Shown here one piece after another: positions 7,961 to 17,700 of a DNA stretch of 33,828 nucleotides; position 1 is the stretch's first letter, and each line of letters opens with the position of its first letter. Below the pieces are notes generated by a model that did no database searches, was not told the origin of the DNA, and saw only the letters and a list, made by a program, of their open reading frames with translations. Made by a program: the position numbers and the translations under genes. This DNA comes from Armatimonadota bacterium (GTDB lineage: Bacteria; Armatimonadota; Hebobacteria; GCA-020354555; CP070648), in the NCBI GenBank assembly GCA_035527535.1, contig DATLAK010000033.1, positions 1-33,828 on the forward strand. Reading direction: 5' to 3'.

Positions 7961-8740
7961 GTGCGGCCGACGCTGTTCAGACTGGGGCCGCTGGAGGTGC
8001 GCTCCTACGGCGTGATGCTGGTGCTGGCGTTCGTCGCCGGCACGCTGTGGGCGATGCGCGAGGCGCGCCGTCGCGGGCTGGCGCCGGAGCGCATGATTGA
8101 CGGCGGGCTGGCGGCGCTGGCGGGGGGACTGATCGGCGCGCGCATCGTCTTCGTGGCGCTCGACCCCTACCTGACCTGGCGCGACCTGCCGTTCGTGTGG
8201 CGCGGCGGGCTGTCGTTTCACGGCGGGCTCATCGGAGGCCTGGGTGCGGTCGCCCTCTATGCACGTGCGACCCGCACCGCCCTCGCCGCCATGCTCGACT
8301 GCGGGGCGCCGGGGATGGCTCTGGGCTATGCCGTCGCGCGCATCGGCTGTTTCCTCAACGGGTGCTGCTATGGCGGCCCCAGTGATCTCCCCTGGGCCAC
8401 GCGCTTCAGCGACGGCGGCGCCGGCCTCACTCCGCCCAGCCACCCGGCCCAGCTCTACGCCAGTGCGGGCAGCCTGGTGATCTTCGGGCTGCTGCTGCTG
8501 CGGCGGCCGGGCGCGCGCGCCGGCGGCCAGCTTTTCGCCGCCTATCTCGGTCTCTACGGCGTGCTGCGCTTCGTCGTCGAGTTCTGGCGCAAGGGCTATA
8601 CCGCGCAGGTGCTGTGGGATGGCCTGACCCAGGCGCAGGTCGCCAGCCTCGGCCTGATGGCGCTTGGAGTTATTGGGTGGTTCGGGCTCAAGGGGCTGGC
8701 AAGGCGGGCCGGGAGAAGCAGCCTGGATGAACGGGGATGA
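7961..8740 (+). CDS. lgt: Prolipoprotein diacylglyceryl transferase
   Basis: A 259-residue polytopic membrane enzyme that transfers diacylglycerol from phosphatidylglycerol to the lipobox cysteine of prolipoproteins, the step before LspA. Diagnostic motifs are GGLSFHGGLIGG, the Lgt signature region VARIGCFLNGCCYG, HPAQLYAS and LRFVVEFWR. It begins with GTG 7961, two bases after lspA, with the GAGAAG stretch at the lspA end as ribosome site. An upstream in-frame extension would overlap lspA and adds no recognisable sequence. The stop sits close to, or inside, the start region of the pseudouridine synthase gene. Confidence 0.95.
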   Translation: MRPTLFRLGPLEVRSYGVMLVLAFVAGTLWAMREARRRGLAPERMIDGGLAALAGGLIGARIVFVALDPYLTWRDLPFVWRGGLSFHGGLIGGLGAVALYARATRTALAAMLDCGAPGMALGYAVARIGCFLNGCCYGGPSDLPWATRFSDGGAGLTPPSHPAQLYASAGSLVIFGLLLLRRPGARAGGQLFAAYLGLYGVLRFVVEFWRKGYTAQVLWDGLTQAQVASLGLMALGVIGWFGLKGLARRAGRSSLDERG

Positions 8741-8780
8741 AGGCGGAGGCAGGGGCAAGGCATGCTGCGCCCCGACGCCC

Positions 8781-9764
8781 ATGACGCGGCTCGTAGTCGC
8801 GTCCGCCGACGCGGGCGAGCGCCTCGATGTCTTGATTGCGCGACGCGCGCCCGAGCTGTCGCGGGCGCAGGCGCAGCGGCTGATCAAGGCGGGCGCCGTC
8901 ACGGTTGACGGGAAAGCGGTGAAGCCCCGCTTCGTCGTGCGCGCGGGCCAGGAGATCACCATCAGCCTGCCGCCGCCGCAGCCCACGCATCTGATTCCCC
9001 AGGCGCTGCCCCTCGACATCCGCCACGAGGATTCCGATCTGATCGTCGTCAACAAGCCCCCGGGCATGGTCGTGCATCCGGGAGCCGGTCGCCGCCAGGA
9101 GACCCTGGTCAACGCGCTGCTCGCCCACTGCCGCGATCTGTCCGGCATCGGGGGCGAGCTGCGGCCGGGGATCGTCCACCGGCTGGATAAGGATACCTCG
9201 GGGCTGCTGGCGGCGGCCAAGAACGACTTCGCCCACGCCGCGCTGGCGGCGCAGCTCAAGGCGCGCACCGCGGGGCGGCGGTATCTGGCGCTGGTATGGG
9301 GACGGCCGCGGACGGATCACTTCGTCGTGCGCACGTTGTTGGGCCGGCATCCCTCACAGCGGGTGATGATGGCGGTGCTCGACCCCGCGCGGGAAGGCAA
9401 GCCCGGGGCGCGCGAGGCGATCACCGAGGTGCGCGTGCGCGAGGTGCTGGGGCCGATGACCCTAGTCGAGGCGCGGCTGCAGACCGGGCGCACCCACCAG
9501 ATCCGCGTACACCTGGCGCACGTGGGGCACCCGGTGGTGGGCGACCCGACGTATGGAGGGGGGCGGAGCAAGGCGGAACAGGGGCGGCTCAATGCCGAGA
9601 CGCGGCGGCTGGTCGCGGCCCTGCCCGGGCAGGCGCTGCACGCTTACTACCTGGCCTTCGACCACCCGCGCAGCGGCGAGCGCCTGGAGTTCACCGCCGA
9701 CCCGCCGGCGGAGATGCAAGCGGTGATCGCGCACCTGCGGGGGCGTGCATCTGAATCAGCTTAA
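8781..9764 (+). CDS. RluD-family 23S rRNA pseudouridine synthase
   Basis: A 327-residue protein with an N-terminal S4 RNA-binding domain (ERLDVLIARRAPELSRAQAQ, GAVTVDGKAVK) and an RluA/RluD catalytic domain. The active-site segment is GIVHRLDKDTSGLL, with catalytic Asp D136. KPPGMVVHPG and LQTGRTHQIRVHLAHVGHP are family hallmarks. It should isomerise uridines in large-subunit rRNA; the exact site cannot be read. The start is ambiguous. ATG 8781 fits the domain boundary but lacks a good ribosome site. In-frame ATG 8727 has GGGAGAAG upstream, would overlap lgt by 14 bases and adds 18 low-complexity residues. Confidence 0.92.
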   Translation: MTRLVVASADAGERLDVLIARRAPELSRAQAQRLIKAGAVTVDGKAVKPRFVVRAGQEITISLPPPQPTHLIPQALPLDIRHEDSDLIVVNKPPGMVVHPGAGRRQETLVNALLAHCRDLSGIGGELRPGIVHRLDKDTSGLLAAAKNDFAHAALAAQLKARTAGRRYLALVWGRPRTDHFVVRTLLGRHPSQRVMMAVLDPAREGKPGAREAITEVRVREVLGPMTLVEARLQTGRTHQIRVHLAHVGHPVVGDPTYGGGRSKAEQGRLNAETRRLVAALPGQALHAYYLAFDHPRSGERLEFTADPPAEMQAVIAHLRGRASESA

Positions 9765-9807
9765 TCGCCAGCCCGACCGCCGCAGGACGCGCCACGCTCA
9801 GGCTCGC

Positions 9808-9821
9808 CCCCGGCAGCGGGG
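9808..9821. terminator. Possible hairpin between convergent genes
   Basis: CCCCG, loop GCAG, CGGGG lies in the 105-base gap between the convergent pseudouridine synthase and HD-GYP genes. There is no T-run on either side, so any terminator role is weakly supported. Confidence 0.2.
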
Positions 9822-9869
9822 AGAACGGGCTCACAAGAACATCTCGGGGCCGATGCTGCGGAAGGTGGG

Positions 9870-11324
9870 CTAGCGCGCGAGGACGGAGGCGATCTCGGCG
9901 ATGCGGCTGACCGGCTGCAGGCAGTCCACGATGGAGCGCGAGTGACCACCATGAGGGTCGCGCACGCTGAGGTCGAGGCGCTTGAAGCCGCGCACCATGC
10001 CGCCGTTGGCATCGGCGAGCAGGCGCACCACCGGGCGCGAGAGATCGCGCTCGCTGCCGCCGCTGACCACCGCCCACTCGCCGCCGTCGAGCTTGACGAT
10101 GGCGCCGACGGGATAAAGCCGCAGCAGTTGGGCGAAGCGCCGCAGCAGACGGGGCTCGAACTGGCTGCTGCCGGAGTAGAGCATCCACCCCGCCGCCTGC
10201 TCCGGTCGCACCGGCGCGCGGTAGGGGCGGACGGTGGTTAGGGAATCGTAGCAGTCAACGATGGTGCAGATGTGGCTGTAGAAGTTGAGCGCGCGCGGCC
10301 GCGCGGTCTTGGGATAGCCGGTGCGGTCGTGCTTGATGTGATGCTCGAAGGCCACCACCGCCGCCAGGTCCGGCACGCCGGGGGTGGTGGCGAGCACCTT
10401 GGCGCCAACCAGGGGATGGGTGTGCATGACCATCCACTCCTCTTCGGTCAGCGGCCCCGGCTTGCGCACGATGTCGAGCGGCACGAAGACCTTGCCGATG
10501 TCATGGAGGATGCCGGCCATGCCCAGGTCTATCATCTGCTTCTGGTTGAGCCCCAGGGTGCAGCCGAAGACCATGGCGACGATGCAGACGTTGACCGAGT
10601 GCTCGTAGAGGTACTCGTCATAGCTCTTGATGGCGGCCAGGCTCACCAGCCCGGAGCTGTCGTAGAGCAGCGAGCTCAGCATATCCTCGACCACCGCGCG
10701 CACCGCCACCACGTCTATGACTTGCCCGCGCTCGACCGCGTTCATGGCGCGGCGGACGGTGTCCACGGCATCCTGGTAAATCTCGAATGCCTGGCGCTCC
10801 TGCATGTCGTCGGGCTGGTCGCTGCGGCGCGGTTCGAGCACGAGGTGGGTGACGCCGTGGCCCTCGAGCGCGCCCTTGGCGCCGCCCTGAAGCTCGAGCG
10901 CGCGGGGATCGGTGATGAGCACCTCCGCCAGCACCGCCAGCTCGCGCTGCTCCACCGCGGGGGTGATGGTAATGCAGCCGACCTCGCGCGCCAGCAGCTC
11001 CTCCGCCAGCGGCACCAGCGTGCCGATATTGTCGGGCAGCGGCAGGTTGTCGAAGACGAACTGATCGGTCTGAACGTTGATTTCCAGCCGGGGGCGTTCG
11101 CGCAGCAGCACGTTGAGGCGTTCGGTCGCCTCCTGCAGGCAGTCCACGGCAACCGAGTGCTGCACGCCGTAGAAGGTGCTGTTGCGCACCGCCGTCGCCA
11201 CCGCCACCAGCGCCTGCTCCACCTGCGTGGAGAACTGCACGGCGGCGGCGTTGCTGTCATCGGTGCGGGCTGGGTGGCCCCCCCGCGCCGTAGGGGTGCC
11301 CACGTTCAGGTCCTGTTCAGTCAC
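9870..11324 (-). CDS. HD-GYP domain protein with N-terminal module shared with its operon partner
   Basis: A 484-residue protein whose central part (about 235-375) is an HD-GYP domain, the cyclic-di-GMP phosphodiesterase class. Metal-site residues are present: H242 (EHS), HDIGK (H274, D275), H303, EHH (H328, H329) and D357 in VDCYDS. The GYP motif reads DRTGYP (334-338) rather than the common DGxGYP. Residues about 35-165 align without large gaps to the N-terminus of the upstream HEAT-repeat protein. The C-terminus (about 395-460) is a small beta-rich segment (VGAIVKLDGGEWAVV). It begins with GTG 11324 after TGGAG, 21 bases after the HEAT gene, so the two are one minus-strand operon. No membrane segment is seen, so it is probably cytosolic. 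Activity is inferred. Confidence 0.88.
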   Translation of the reverse strand: MTEQDLNVGTPTARGGHPARTDDSNAAAVQFSTQVEQALVAVATAVRNSTFYGVQHSVAVDCLQEATERLNVLLRERPRLEINVQTDQFVFDNLPLPDNIGTLVPLAEELLAREVGCITITPAVEQRELAVLAEVLITDPRALELQGGAKGALEGHGVTHLVLEPRRSDQPDDMQERQAFEIYQDAVDTVRRAMNAVERGQVIDVVAVRAVVEDMLSSLLYDSSGLVSLAAIKSYDEYLYEHSVNVCIVAMVFGCTLGLNQKQMIDLGMAGILHDIGKVFVPLDIVRKPGPLTEEEWMVMHTHPLVGAKVLATTPGVPDLAAVVAFEHHIKHDRTGYPKTARPRALNFYSHICTIVDCYDSLTTVRPYRAPVRPEQAAGWMLYSGSSQFEPRLLRRFAQLLRLYPVGAIVKLDGGEWAVVSGGSERDLSRPVVRLLADANGGMVRGFKRLDLSVRDPHGGHSRSIVDCLQPVSRIAEIASVLAR

Positions 11325-11345
11325 GCGTTCGGCTCCATTTGAAGG

Positions 11346-13532
11346 TTAGGCCCGGGGGCGGTCGGCCTGCATCTCCTCGAACATCTCCTGGCACGCCGCG
11401 CGCACCGCCGGCCGCTTGTCCTTGATGTAGCCGGCGAGCACATCCAGGCACTCGGGGGTGCCGATGCGCTTGAGGGCCGCCGCCGCCGCGAGCCTGGTTT
11501 CGTCGGCCCTGGCGGCCCCGAACCAGGGGCGGCGCCGGAGCACGCGCGATAAGGTTTGGATCGCCTGGCCGCCGGCGATCTTGCCCAGGGCGCAGATCGC
11601 CTCGAGCTGGTCGCCAATGGCTCGGCCGGGCAGAGCCGAGCCGCCGGTAGCGACCCGCGACAACTCGGGCACCGACTCCGCGCTGCGCAAGTCGCCGAGG
11701 GCAGCGATGGCGGCGCGCCGGATGGACGGGTAGTGGTCGGTGACGCCGGGCAACAGCAGTCGTGCGGCTCCCGGGGAGTTGGTCTTGCCGAGCGCCTGCA
11801 CCGCCATCAGGCGCACCAGCACGTCGCGCGCGCCCAAAGCCTTGCCCAGCCCCTCGAGCGCCTGCGGCGTGGCTATGCGCGACAGCACGCGCACCACCGC
11901 TTGCCCGGTCTGGGTGTAGCCGCTGTGCAGCGCCCGGCACAGCTCCGGCACCGCTTGATCGCCCAGGCGCACCAGCGCCTCCATCACCGCGGTGTCGGCG
12001 CCCGGCATCAGCGGCTCCGCGATCAACTGCGTCAGCATCGGCGCGGCAGCCTTGCCCAGGAAGACCAGAAGCTCGGTGGCCGTTTCCGCCTGGTCCGGGG
12101 TCGCCGCGCGAATCATCTGCCCCGCGAAGCGCAGGATGGCATCGGTGCCGATGGCCTCCAGGGCGGCGCGGGCGCGCAGGCGCTGCCAGGCGGGGTAGTC
12201 GCCGGACTCGTTGGCGTGGCGGGCGAGACTGGCGAGGGCGGAGAGCGCGGCCGCTCGCTGGTTGTGGTCCATCAGCTCGCGGGTCTTGCGTTCCAGCTCG
12301 GTCGCGACCTTGGAGTAGCCGTCGAGCTTGGTTTCCTTGTCGAGGACTTCCAGCAGGGTCGTCACCGCATCGGCGAGGGTGGTCTGCCCGCGCGCCGACT
12401 GGAGCAGGTCCGTCATCTCCTCCCACGGCGACAGGGGCTCGAACTTCATCGCGGCGATGCCGTTGAGGATCATCGCCAGGCGGCTGGCAGGGCGGTGGGC
12501 GTCGGCGCCGAGCAGATGCATCGCCTGGTCACCGCGTTCGGTGCCGACGAAGGCGTCGGCCAACTCACGCGGGAGGTTGCGCGCCTCCGCCAAGGCGGCG
12601 GCCAGCTCCCTGAGCACGCCGGGCAGACGTTCGTTGGCGGGGGAGGCGACGACCTCATCCGGGCTGGGCGGTCCCTGCCCCGTGTGGTTGGCGTGGAAGG
12701 CGAAGATGCGCGGGCGCACCGCCGGCGGCAGCTTGGCGACCGCCGCGCGCACGTTGGCCTTGACCTTCTCCCATTCGGCGCTGGAGCGCGCCAGGATGAT
12801 GCGCTCCAGCCGCTGCACGATCTGGCCCACGAACGCGGAACGGCCGCCCTCGGCCGCTTGCGCTGCAGCGCCGGTCAGGCATTCCGCGAGCAGGCGCACC
12901 ACCAACGCCGGGTCGGCCAGCACATGGAGTAGCTTGTCATAGGTCTCCTCGTCAACGTCGTCGGCGTCCGCACACAGGATCTCGGCCAGCTCCGCGATGA
13001 GCGCGTCCCAGTTCGCTTCCAGGAACTGGGCGGTGATCGCTTGCTCCGCGACCGGCGCCTCGTCAGCGAAGCACAGGTCCTCCACCTCGATGCCCGTCAC
13101 CCCCGAGGCCAGCAGGATCTGGCGCACGCCGCCGCGGGCGCGCAGCCGCGCCGCTGGCAGGTCCATCGCCGCCAGCAGCACTGAGAGCTCGGTGGGGTCG
13201 ACGGCGGCGCGGAAGGTGATGGCCAGGATCCCGTGCTGGCGCAGGCGCTTGGCGAGGGCATTGGTGTCGGCGGTCTGGCGATGGGCCTGGTCGTCAATAA
13301 GCAGGCCCACCTCGGTCGCGGTCAGGGTCAACTTGCCGCGTTCACGGAGAGCGGTCTCCAGCGCCAGGCACGCCTCGTCGCGCGCCGTCATCGCAATCGG
13401 GTGGTCCTCCTGGTAGAGGCTCGCCGCCCGACGTGCGGCGACCAGGCGGTCAAACACGACCGCCAGGTCGCCAGGGATCGGAGACACCGCACGGAGCAGA
13501 AGCTCCCGCGCTTCGGTGGTCTCGCTGGTCAT
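11346..13532 (-). CDS. HEAT-repeat protein, partner of the HD-GYP protein
   Basis: A 728-residue protein, first gene of the operon. Residues about 20-155 carry the module also found in the HD-GYP protein: an H-P/S site, a helical stretch, a buried D, ITF/ITI, ELxVL and GVTxxxxE. From about 430 to 720 there are HEAT/PBS-lyase-like repeats, for example QAVVRVLSRIATPQALEGL, DVLVRLMAVQALGKTNSP and SIRRAAIAALGDLRSAESV, implying a superhelical protein-protein scaffold. No catalytic motif, signal peptide or membrane segment is seen. It begins with ATG 13532. Context suggests it assembles with, or competes with, the HD-GYP protein through the shared module, but this is inference. Confidence 0.78.
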   Translation of the reverse strand: MTSETTEARELLLRAVSPIPGDLAVVFDRLVAARRAASLYQEDHPIAMTARDEACLALETALRERGKLTLTATEVGLLIDDQAHRQTADTNALAKRLRQHGILAITFRAAVDPTELSVLLAAMDLPAARLRARGGVRQILLASGVTGIEVEDLCFADEAPVAEQAITAQFLEANWDALIAELAEILCADADDVDEETYDKLLHVLADPALVVRLLAECLTGAAAQAAEGGRSAFVGQIVQRLERIILARSSAEWEKVKANVRAAVAKLPPAVRPRIFAFHANHTGQGPPSPDEVVASPANERLPGVLRELAAALAEARNLPRELADAFVGTERGDQAMHLLGADAHRPASRLAMILNGIAAMKFEPLSPWEEMTDLLQSARGQTTLADAVTTLLEVLDKETKLDGYSKVATELERKTRELMDHNQRAAALSALASLARHANESGDYPAWQRLRARAALEAIGTDAILRFAGQMIRAATPDQAETATELLVFLGKAAAPMLTQLIAEPLMPGADTAVMEALVRLGDQAVPELCRALHSGYTQTGQAVVRVLSRIATPQALEGLGKALGARDVLVRLMAVQALGKTNSPGAARLLLPGVTDHYPSIRRAAIAALGDLRSAESVPELSRVATGGSALPGRAIGDQLEAICALGKIAGGQAIQTLSRVLRRRPWFGAARADETRLAAAAALKRIGTPECLDVLAGYIKDKRPAVRAACQEMFEEMQADRPRA

Positions 13533-13778
13533 GCCGAATCGCCTCGGCGAAACGAGTTTCCGCTGACCCGCCGGCAGCGGCGGGCCGCCGCTTCATACCA
13601 ATCGGCTATATTCCACATCCGGGGTGCGTTTGTGGTCTCCGCCGGCCGGGCGCTGGCGCCGCAGCGTACAGGCGGGTTCCACCACGCCCGGCCCTGCCGT
13701 GGGGCAGGAACGGAATCGTGATCAGCGAAATACCCCTCGGCGGGGACGCGCCCGCGCCAGCGGCCGACGCCAGACCCA

Positions 13779-14255
13779 ATGACCAAGCGCATCCGCATAG
13801 AGGTCGAACGCCTGCCGCAGGGCCGGGGATTGCCGCTGCCGACGTATCAGACCGCCGGCGCGGCTGGGATGGACCTGCACGCGGCGGTGGAGACGGAAGC
13901 GGTGATCGCGCCCGGGCGCTGGGCGCTCATTCCGGCCGGGATCAAGATCGCGGTGCCCCCCGGGTACGAGGCGCAGGTGCGCCCGCGCAGCGGGTTGGCG
14001 CTGCGCCACGGGGTGACGCTGCTCAACACGCCGGGGACCATTGACGCGGACTATCGGGGGCCGGTGGCGGTGATCGTGCACAACGCCGGCCGCGAGCCGT
14101 TCGTGGTGCGCCGCGGCGATCGCATCGCGCAGCTGGTGATCGCGCCGGTGTGCCGCGCGGAGCTGGCGGAGGTCGTGGCCCTGGACGACACCCCGCGCGC
14201 CGGCGGGGGCTTCGGGCACACGGGATTGTCCGCGGAGATCACAGAGGACACGTAG
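13779..14255 (+). CDS. dut: dUTP diphosphatase (trimeric dUTPase)
   Basis: A 158-residue dUTPase that hydrolyses dUTP to dUMP and pyrophosphate, keeping uracil out of DNA and supplying dUMP. All five family motifs are visible: [18 protein letters not shown], the catalytic [23 protein letters not shown] and the C-terminal GGFGHTG. Length is normal for the trimeric class. It starts at ATG 13779; the 246 bases between it and the divergent HEAT gene hold no gene I can recognise. No obvious operon partner follows: the next 475 bases are repeats. Confidence 0.95.
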   Translation: MTKRIRIEVERLPQGRGLPLPTYQTAGAAGMDLHAAVETEAVIAPGRWALIPAGIKIAVPPGYEAQVRPRSGLALRHGVTLLNTPGTIDADYRGPVAVIVHNAGREPFVVRRGDRIAQLVIAPVCRAELAEVVALDDTPRAGGGFGHTGLSAEITEDT

Positions 14256-14263
14256 GAAGCGAC

Positions 14264-14298
14264 TCAGCCGCAGATGAATACAGATGAACGCGAATGAG
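14264..14298 (+). repeat. Short CAGATGAA-type periodic repeat
   Basis: GCCGCAGATGAATACAGATG followed by AACGCGAATGA is an imperfect run of ~10-11-base units (C-AGATGAA). The same type occurs at 23589-23620, 26876-26897, 30173-30196 and in the cluster 31894-32095. Confidence 0.6.
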
Positions 14299-14380
14299 GG
14301 GCAAGGGAAACAGCAGAGCTCGAGCGCCGCGGAGTTGGCCACGCTATGGGGAGTGACACCCGATGCGACGTGGCTTAGAG

Positions 14381-14564
14381 CCGGATTATGCATTGTCAAC
14401 GTGAAGCGCTCTCCCGATGGGTGTGTCATCCCGAGCAACGCGAGGGATCCCCTACCGGGGTTGCTCGCGGCTGCAATTGTTGGCCTTGGGCATCCCTGGT
14501 AGGGGATTCCTCGGTCGCGCCGCTCCCTCGGAATGACATCCCCGAAGCCTTACGCATAATCCGG
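14381..14564. mobile_element. 184-bp MITE-like element with 11-bp terminal inverted repeats (contains repeat copy B)
   Basis: Perfect terminal inverted repeats CCGGATTATGC (14381-14391) and GCATAATCCGG (14554-14564) enclose repeat copy B (14400-14551), the uninterrupted version of the repeat at 1-287. Flanks are CTTAGAG on the left and GTTAGAC on the right, sharing TTAGA, a possible target duplication. No coding capacity is seen. The rest of the gap 14256-14730 holds a CAGATGAA repeat and, at about 14600-14660, a GTCATTGCGAACGAAGCAA stretch that resembles another common intergenic repeat. Confidence 0.6.
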
Positions 14565-14730
14565 GTTAGACCCTATCCCAGGATTGACAGTCCATGACCA
14601 ATGTCATTGCGAACGAAGCAAGGGGTCTCGCGTGGCACGGGATTTGCCAGCCAGAGGCGTGTGAGCTTCGCTGCGCCCATGACCGTTGGCTCGTTTTCGG
14701 GATAGGCGCTTGGTGGAGCGGAGGAAGAAG

Positions 14731-17700
14731 ATGAGGCTGGAGGAGAAGTTTCGGCGGGCGGGGCGCGACGGCAAGCGGTATCGGGGCGCGCCGTTCTGGT
14801 CGTGGAACGATGACCTGGAGCCGGAGGAGCTGCGCCGCCAGGTGCGCGAGATGAAGGAGCAGGGGCTGGGGGGCTTTTTCATGCACGCGCGCGTCGGCCT
14901 CATCACGCCGTACCTGTCGGAGCGCTGGATGGAGTGCATCGAGGCCGCGGTTGACGAGGCGCGCCAGTTGGGGCTGGAGGCGTGGCTTTACGACGAGGAC
15001 AAGTGGCCGAGCGGCACGGTGGGCACGGTGATCCCGGACCTGGGGCCCGAGTGGCAGCAGAAGACAGTGGAGCTGGCGGAGGTCTATGCCGACCAGTTCG
15101 AGCCGCAGCCCGCTCCCGTGGCGACCTTCATCGGGCGCCGCCGCGGCAACACCGTCAGCGACGTGACCTATCTGCCCGACCACCGCCTGCCGAGCACTGT
15201 CGGCGACCGCACGGTCTTTCATTTCTACGTGCAGACCCACGGCCGTGCGGATCTGCTGAAGCCAGCCGTGGTGAAAAAGTTCATGGAGCTCACCCACGAA
15301 GCCTACCGCCGGCGCGTGGGCGCGGAGTTCGGCAAGACCATTCCCGGTATCTTCACCGACGAGCCCTCTTTCCGCCACGTGCCGTGGACTGAGGGTCTGC
15401 CGCTCTTCTTCCGCGAACGCAACGGCTACGACCTGGTGGAGAACCTGCTGTCGGTATTCTACGCGGCGGGCGATTTCCACCAGGTGCGCTACGATTTCTG
15501 GAGCACGGTGACCGACCTCTACGTCGAGAATTTCACCCGGCGCCTCCACGATTGGTGCGCGCGCCACCGCCTGGCGCTCACCGGCCACTTCCTACACGAG
15601 GAGACGCTGCTGAGCCAACTGCGGCGCATGGGCGCCGCCATGCAGCACTACGAGTACCTGCACATGCCGGGGATTGACCACCTCGGGCGCCGCATCGGGG
15701 ATCCGCTGCTGTGCAAGCAGGTGTCGAGCGTCGCCCACCAGTTCGGCGGCCGCCGGGTGCTGTCCGAGACCTTCGGCGCCGTGGGTTGGAACCTGTCGTT
15801 CGAGGACCAGAAATGGATCGGCGACTGGCAATACGCGCAGGGGGTGGACCGCTTGTGCCAGCACCTGGAGCTGTACTCGATGAAGGGCGAGCGCAAGCGC
15901 GATTACCCGCCGTCGCTGTACTACCAGCAGCCGTGGTGGCCGCACAACCGCGTCGTCGCCGACTACTTCGCGCGCCTGGGCGCCGCCCTCACCAGCGGCA
16001 AGCATCGCTGCGACGTGCTGGTGCTGCACCCCATCGGCAGCGCGTGGGCGGTGCACGATCCCAACGACGAGCGCCCGGTGATGGAGCTCAGCGGGCAGTT
16101 CTCGCGCCTGAGCACATTCCTGCTGCAGATTCACCGCGACTACGACTACGGCGACGAGAGCATCATCGAACGCCACGGCGGGGTCGAGGGCGACAGCCTG
16201 CGCGTGGGCAGCGCCCGCTACCGGGTGGTCATCGTGCCGCCGAGCGTCAGCCTGCGCACCCGGGTGCTCGACCTGCTGCTGCGGTTCGCGCAGGCGGGGG
16301 GGCGGATCATCTGCGTGGAGCCGCTGCCGGCGCTCGAGCAAGGGGTCGCCTCCGGGCGACCGGCGGAGCAACTGCGCCGGGTGGCGACGATCATCCAGCT
16401 CGACCGCGACGAGCTGCGGCTGGCGCTGGAGGGCATGGTGGAGCCGGAGATCGTGGTGCTGGAGCATGACTCCGCCGTGGAGCGCGCCCTGCACGCGCTG
16501 GGGCGCCATGAGGAGGACGCGCACACCATCTTCTACCAGCAGCGGGAGGTGGGAGAGCGGCAGCTCTTCTTCCTGGCCAACACCGACAACCACCGGGAAG
16601 TGCACGCCGAGGTGCGCCTGCGCGGCCGCGGGCTGCTGGAGGAGTGGGACCTGCGCACCGGCAGGGTTACGCCCCTGCCCGCGCACTACGCCGGGAGCTA
16701 CACGGGCGTGCGCGTGACCTTCGCCCCGGCAGGGTCGCGCCTGCTCGCCCTCAACCGCGCTCACGAACCCCTGGAGGGGAGCGCGCCGGTCTTGCGCCAG
16801 GTGCGCCGGGTGGCGTTTGAGGATCAGTGGCAGGTGCAGCCGCGGGAGCACAACGCGCTGACGCTGGACTACTGCGCCTACCGCCTGGGCGAGGGCAAGT
16901 GGCAGCCGCAGGTGCCGACGATCTGGCTGCACCAGGTGGTGCGAGAGCTGACGCAGCCGACGGCGCTCGGCCTGCGCTTCACCTTCCCGATGGAGTCCGA
17001 TCCCGCGCAGGCGCGCGATTGCTTCCTGGTGGTGGAGCAGCCGGAGCGCTACACCATCACCGTCAACGGTCACGCCCCGCCCCCGGAACACGGGTGGTGG
17101 ACTGATATTTCCTGGCGCAAGCTGGACCTCGCGGGCCTGCTGCGTCAGGGCGTGAACGTGGTGGAGATGATCGCCAGCGCGGGGCCGGAACTGGAGGTCG
17201 AGAGCATCTACGTCGTCGGCGATTTCGGCGTTGTGCGCAGCGGCGCGCGGTGGGAGGGCGGCGCGCCCATGTTCGCGCTGGTGGCGGCGCCGACCGAAGT
17301 GCACACCGGCGATCTGGGCCCGCAGGGGTACCGGTTCTTCCGGGGTTCGATTGCCTATCGGCAGGACTTGCGGGTGCCGCTGCAGGCGGGGCAGCGGGCG
17401 TTCCTGCGGCTGGAGGGACTGGAGGCGGCGCTGGCGACGGTATGGGTCAATGGCAAGCAGGCGGGGCACCTTCCGTGGCGGCCGCACGAGGTAGAGGTGA
17501 CGGCGCTGCTTCACCGGCGGCGCATCAACTCGTTTGAGATCGAGCTGCACGGCACCTGCCGCAACCTGCTGGGGCCACATCACAACGCGGCCGGCGACCC
17601 CGTCGGCGTCAGCCCCGACCTTTTCCTGGGCGGCGCGCAGTGGCGGGAGGACCCGCGCAGCCCCGATCGCATCTGGCGTGACCACTACAGCTTCGTCCCC

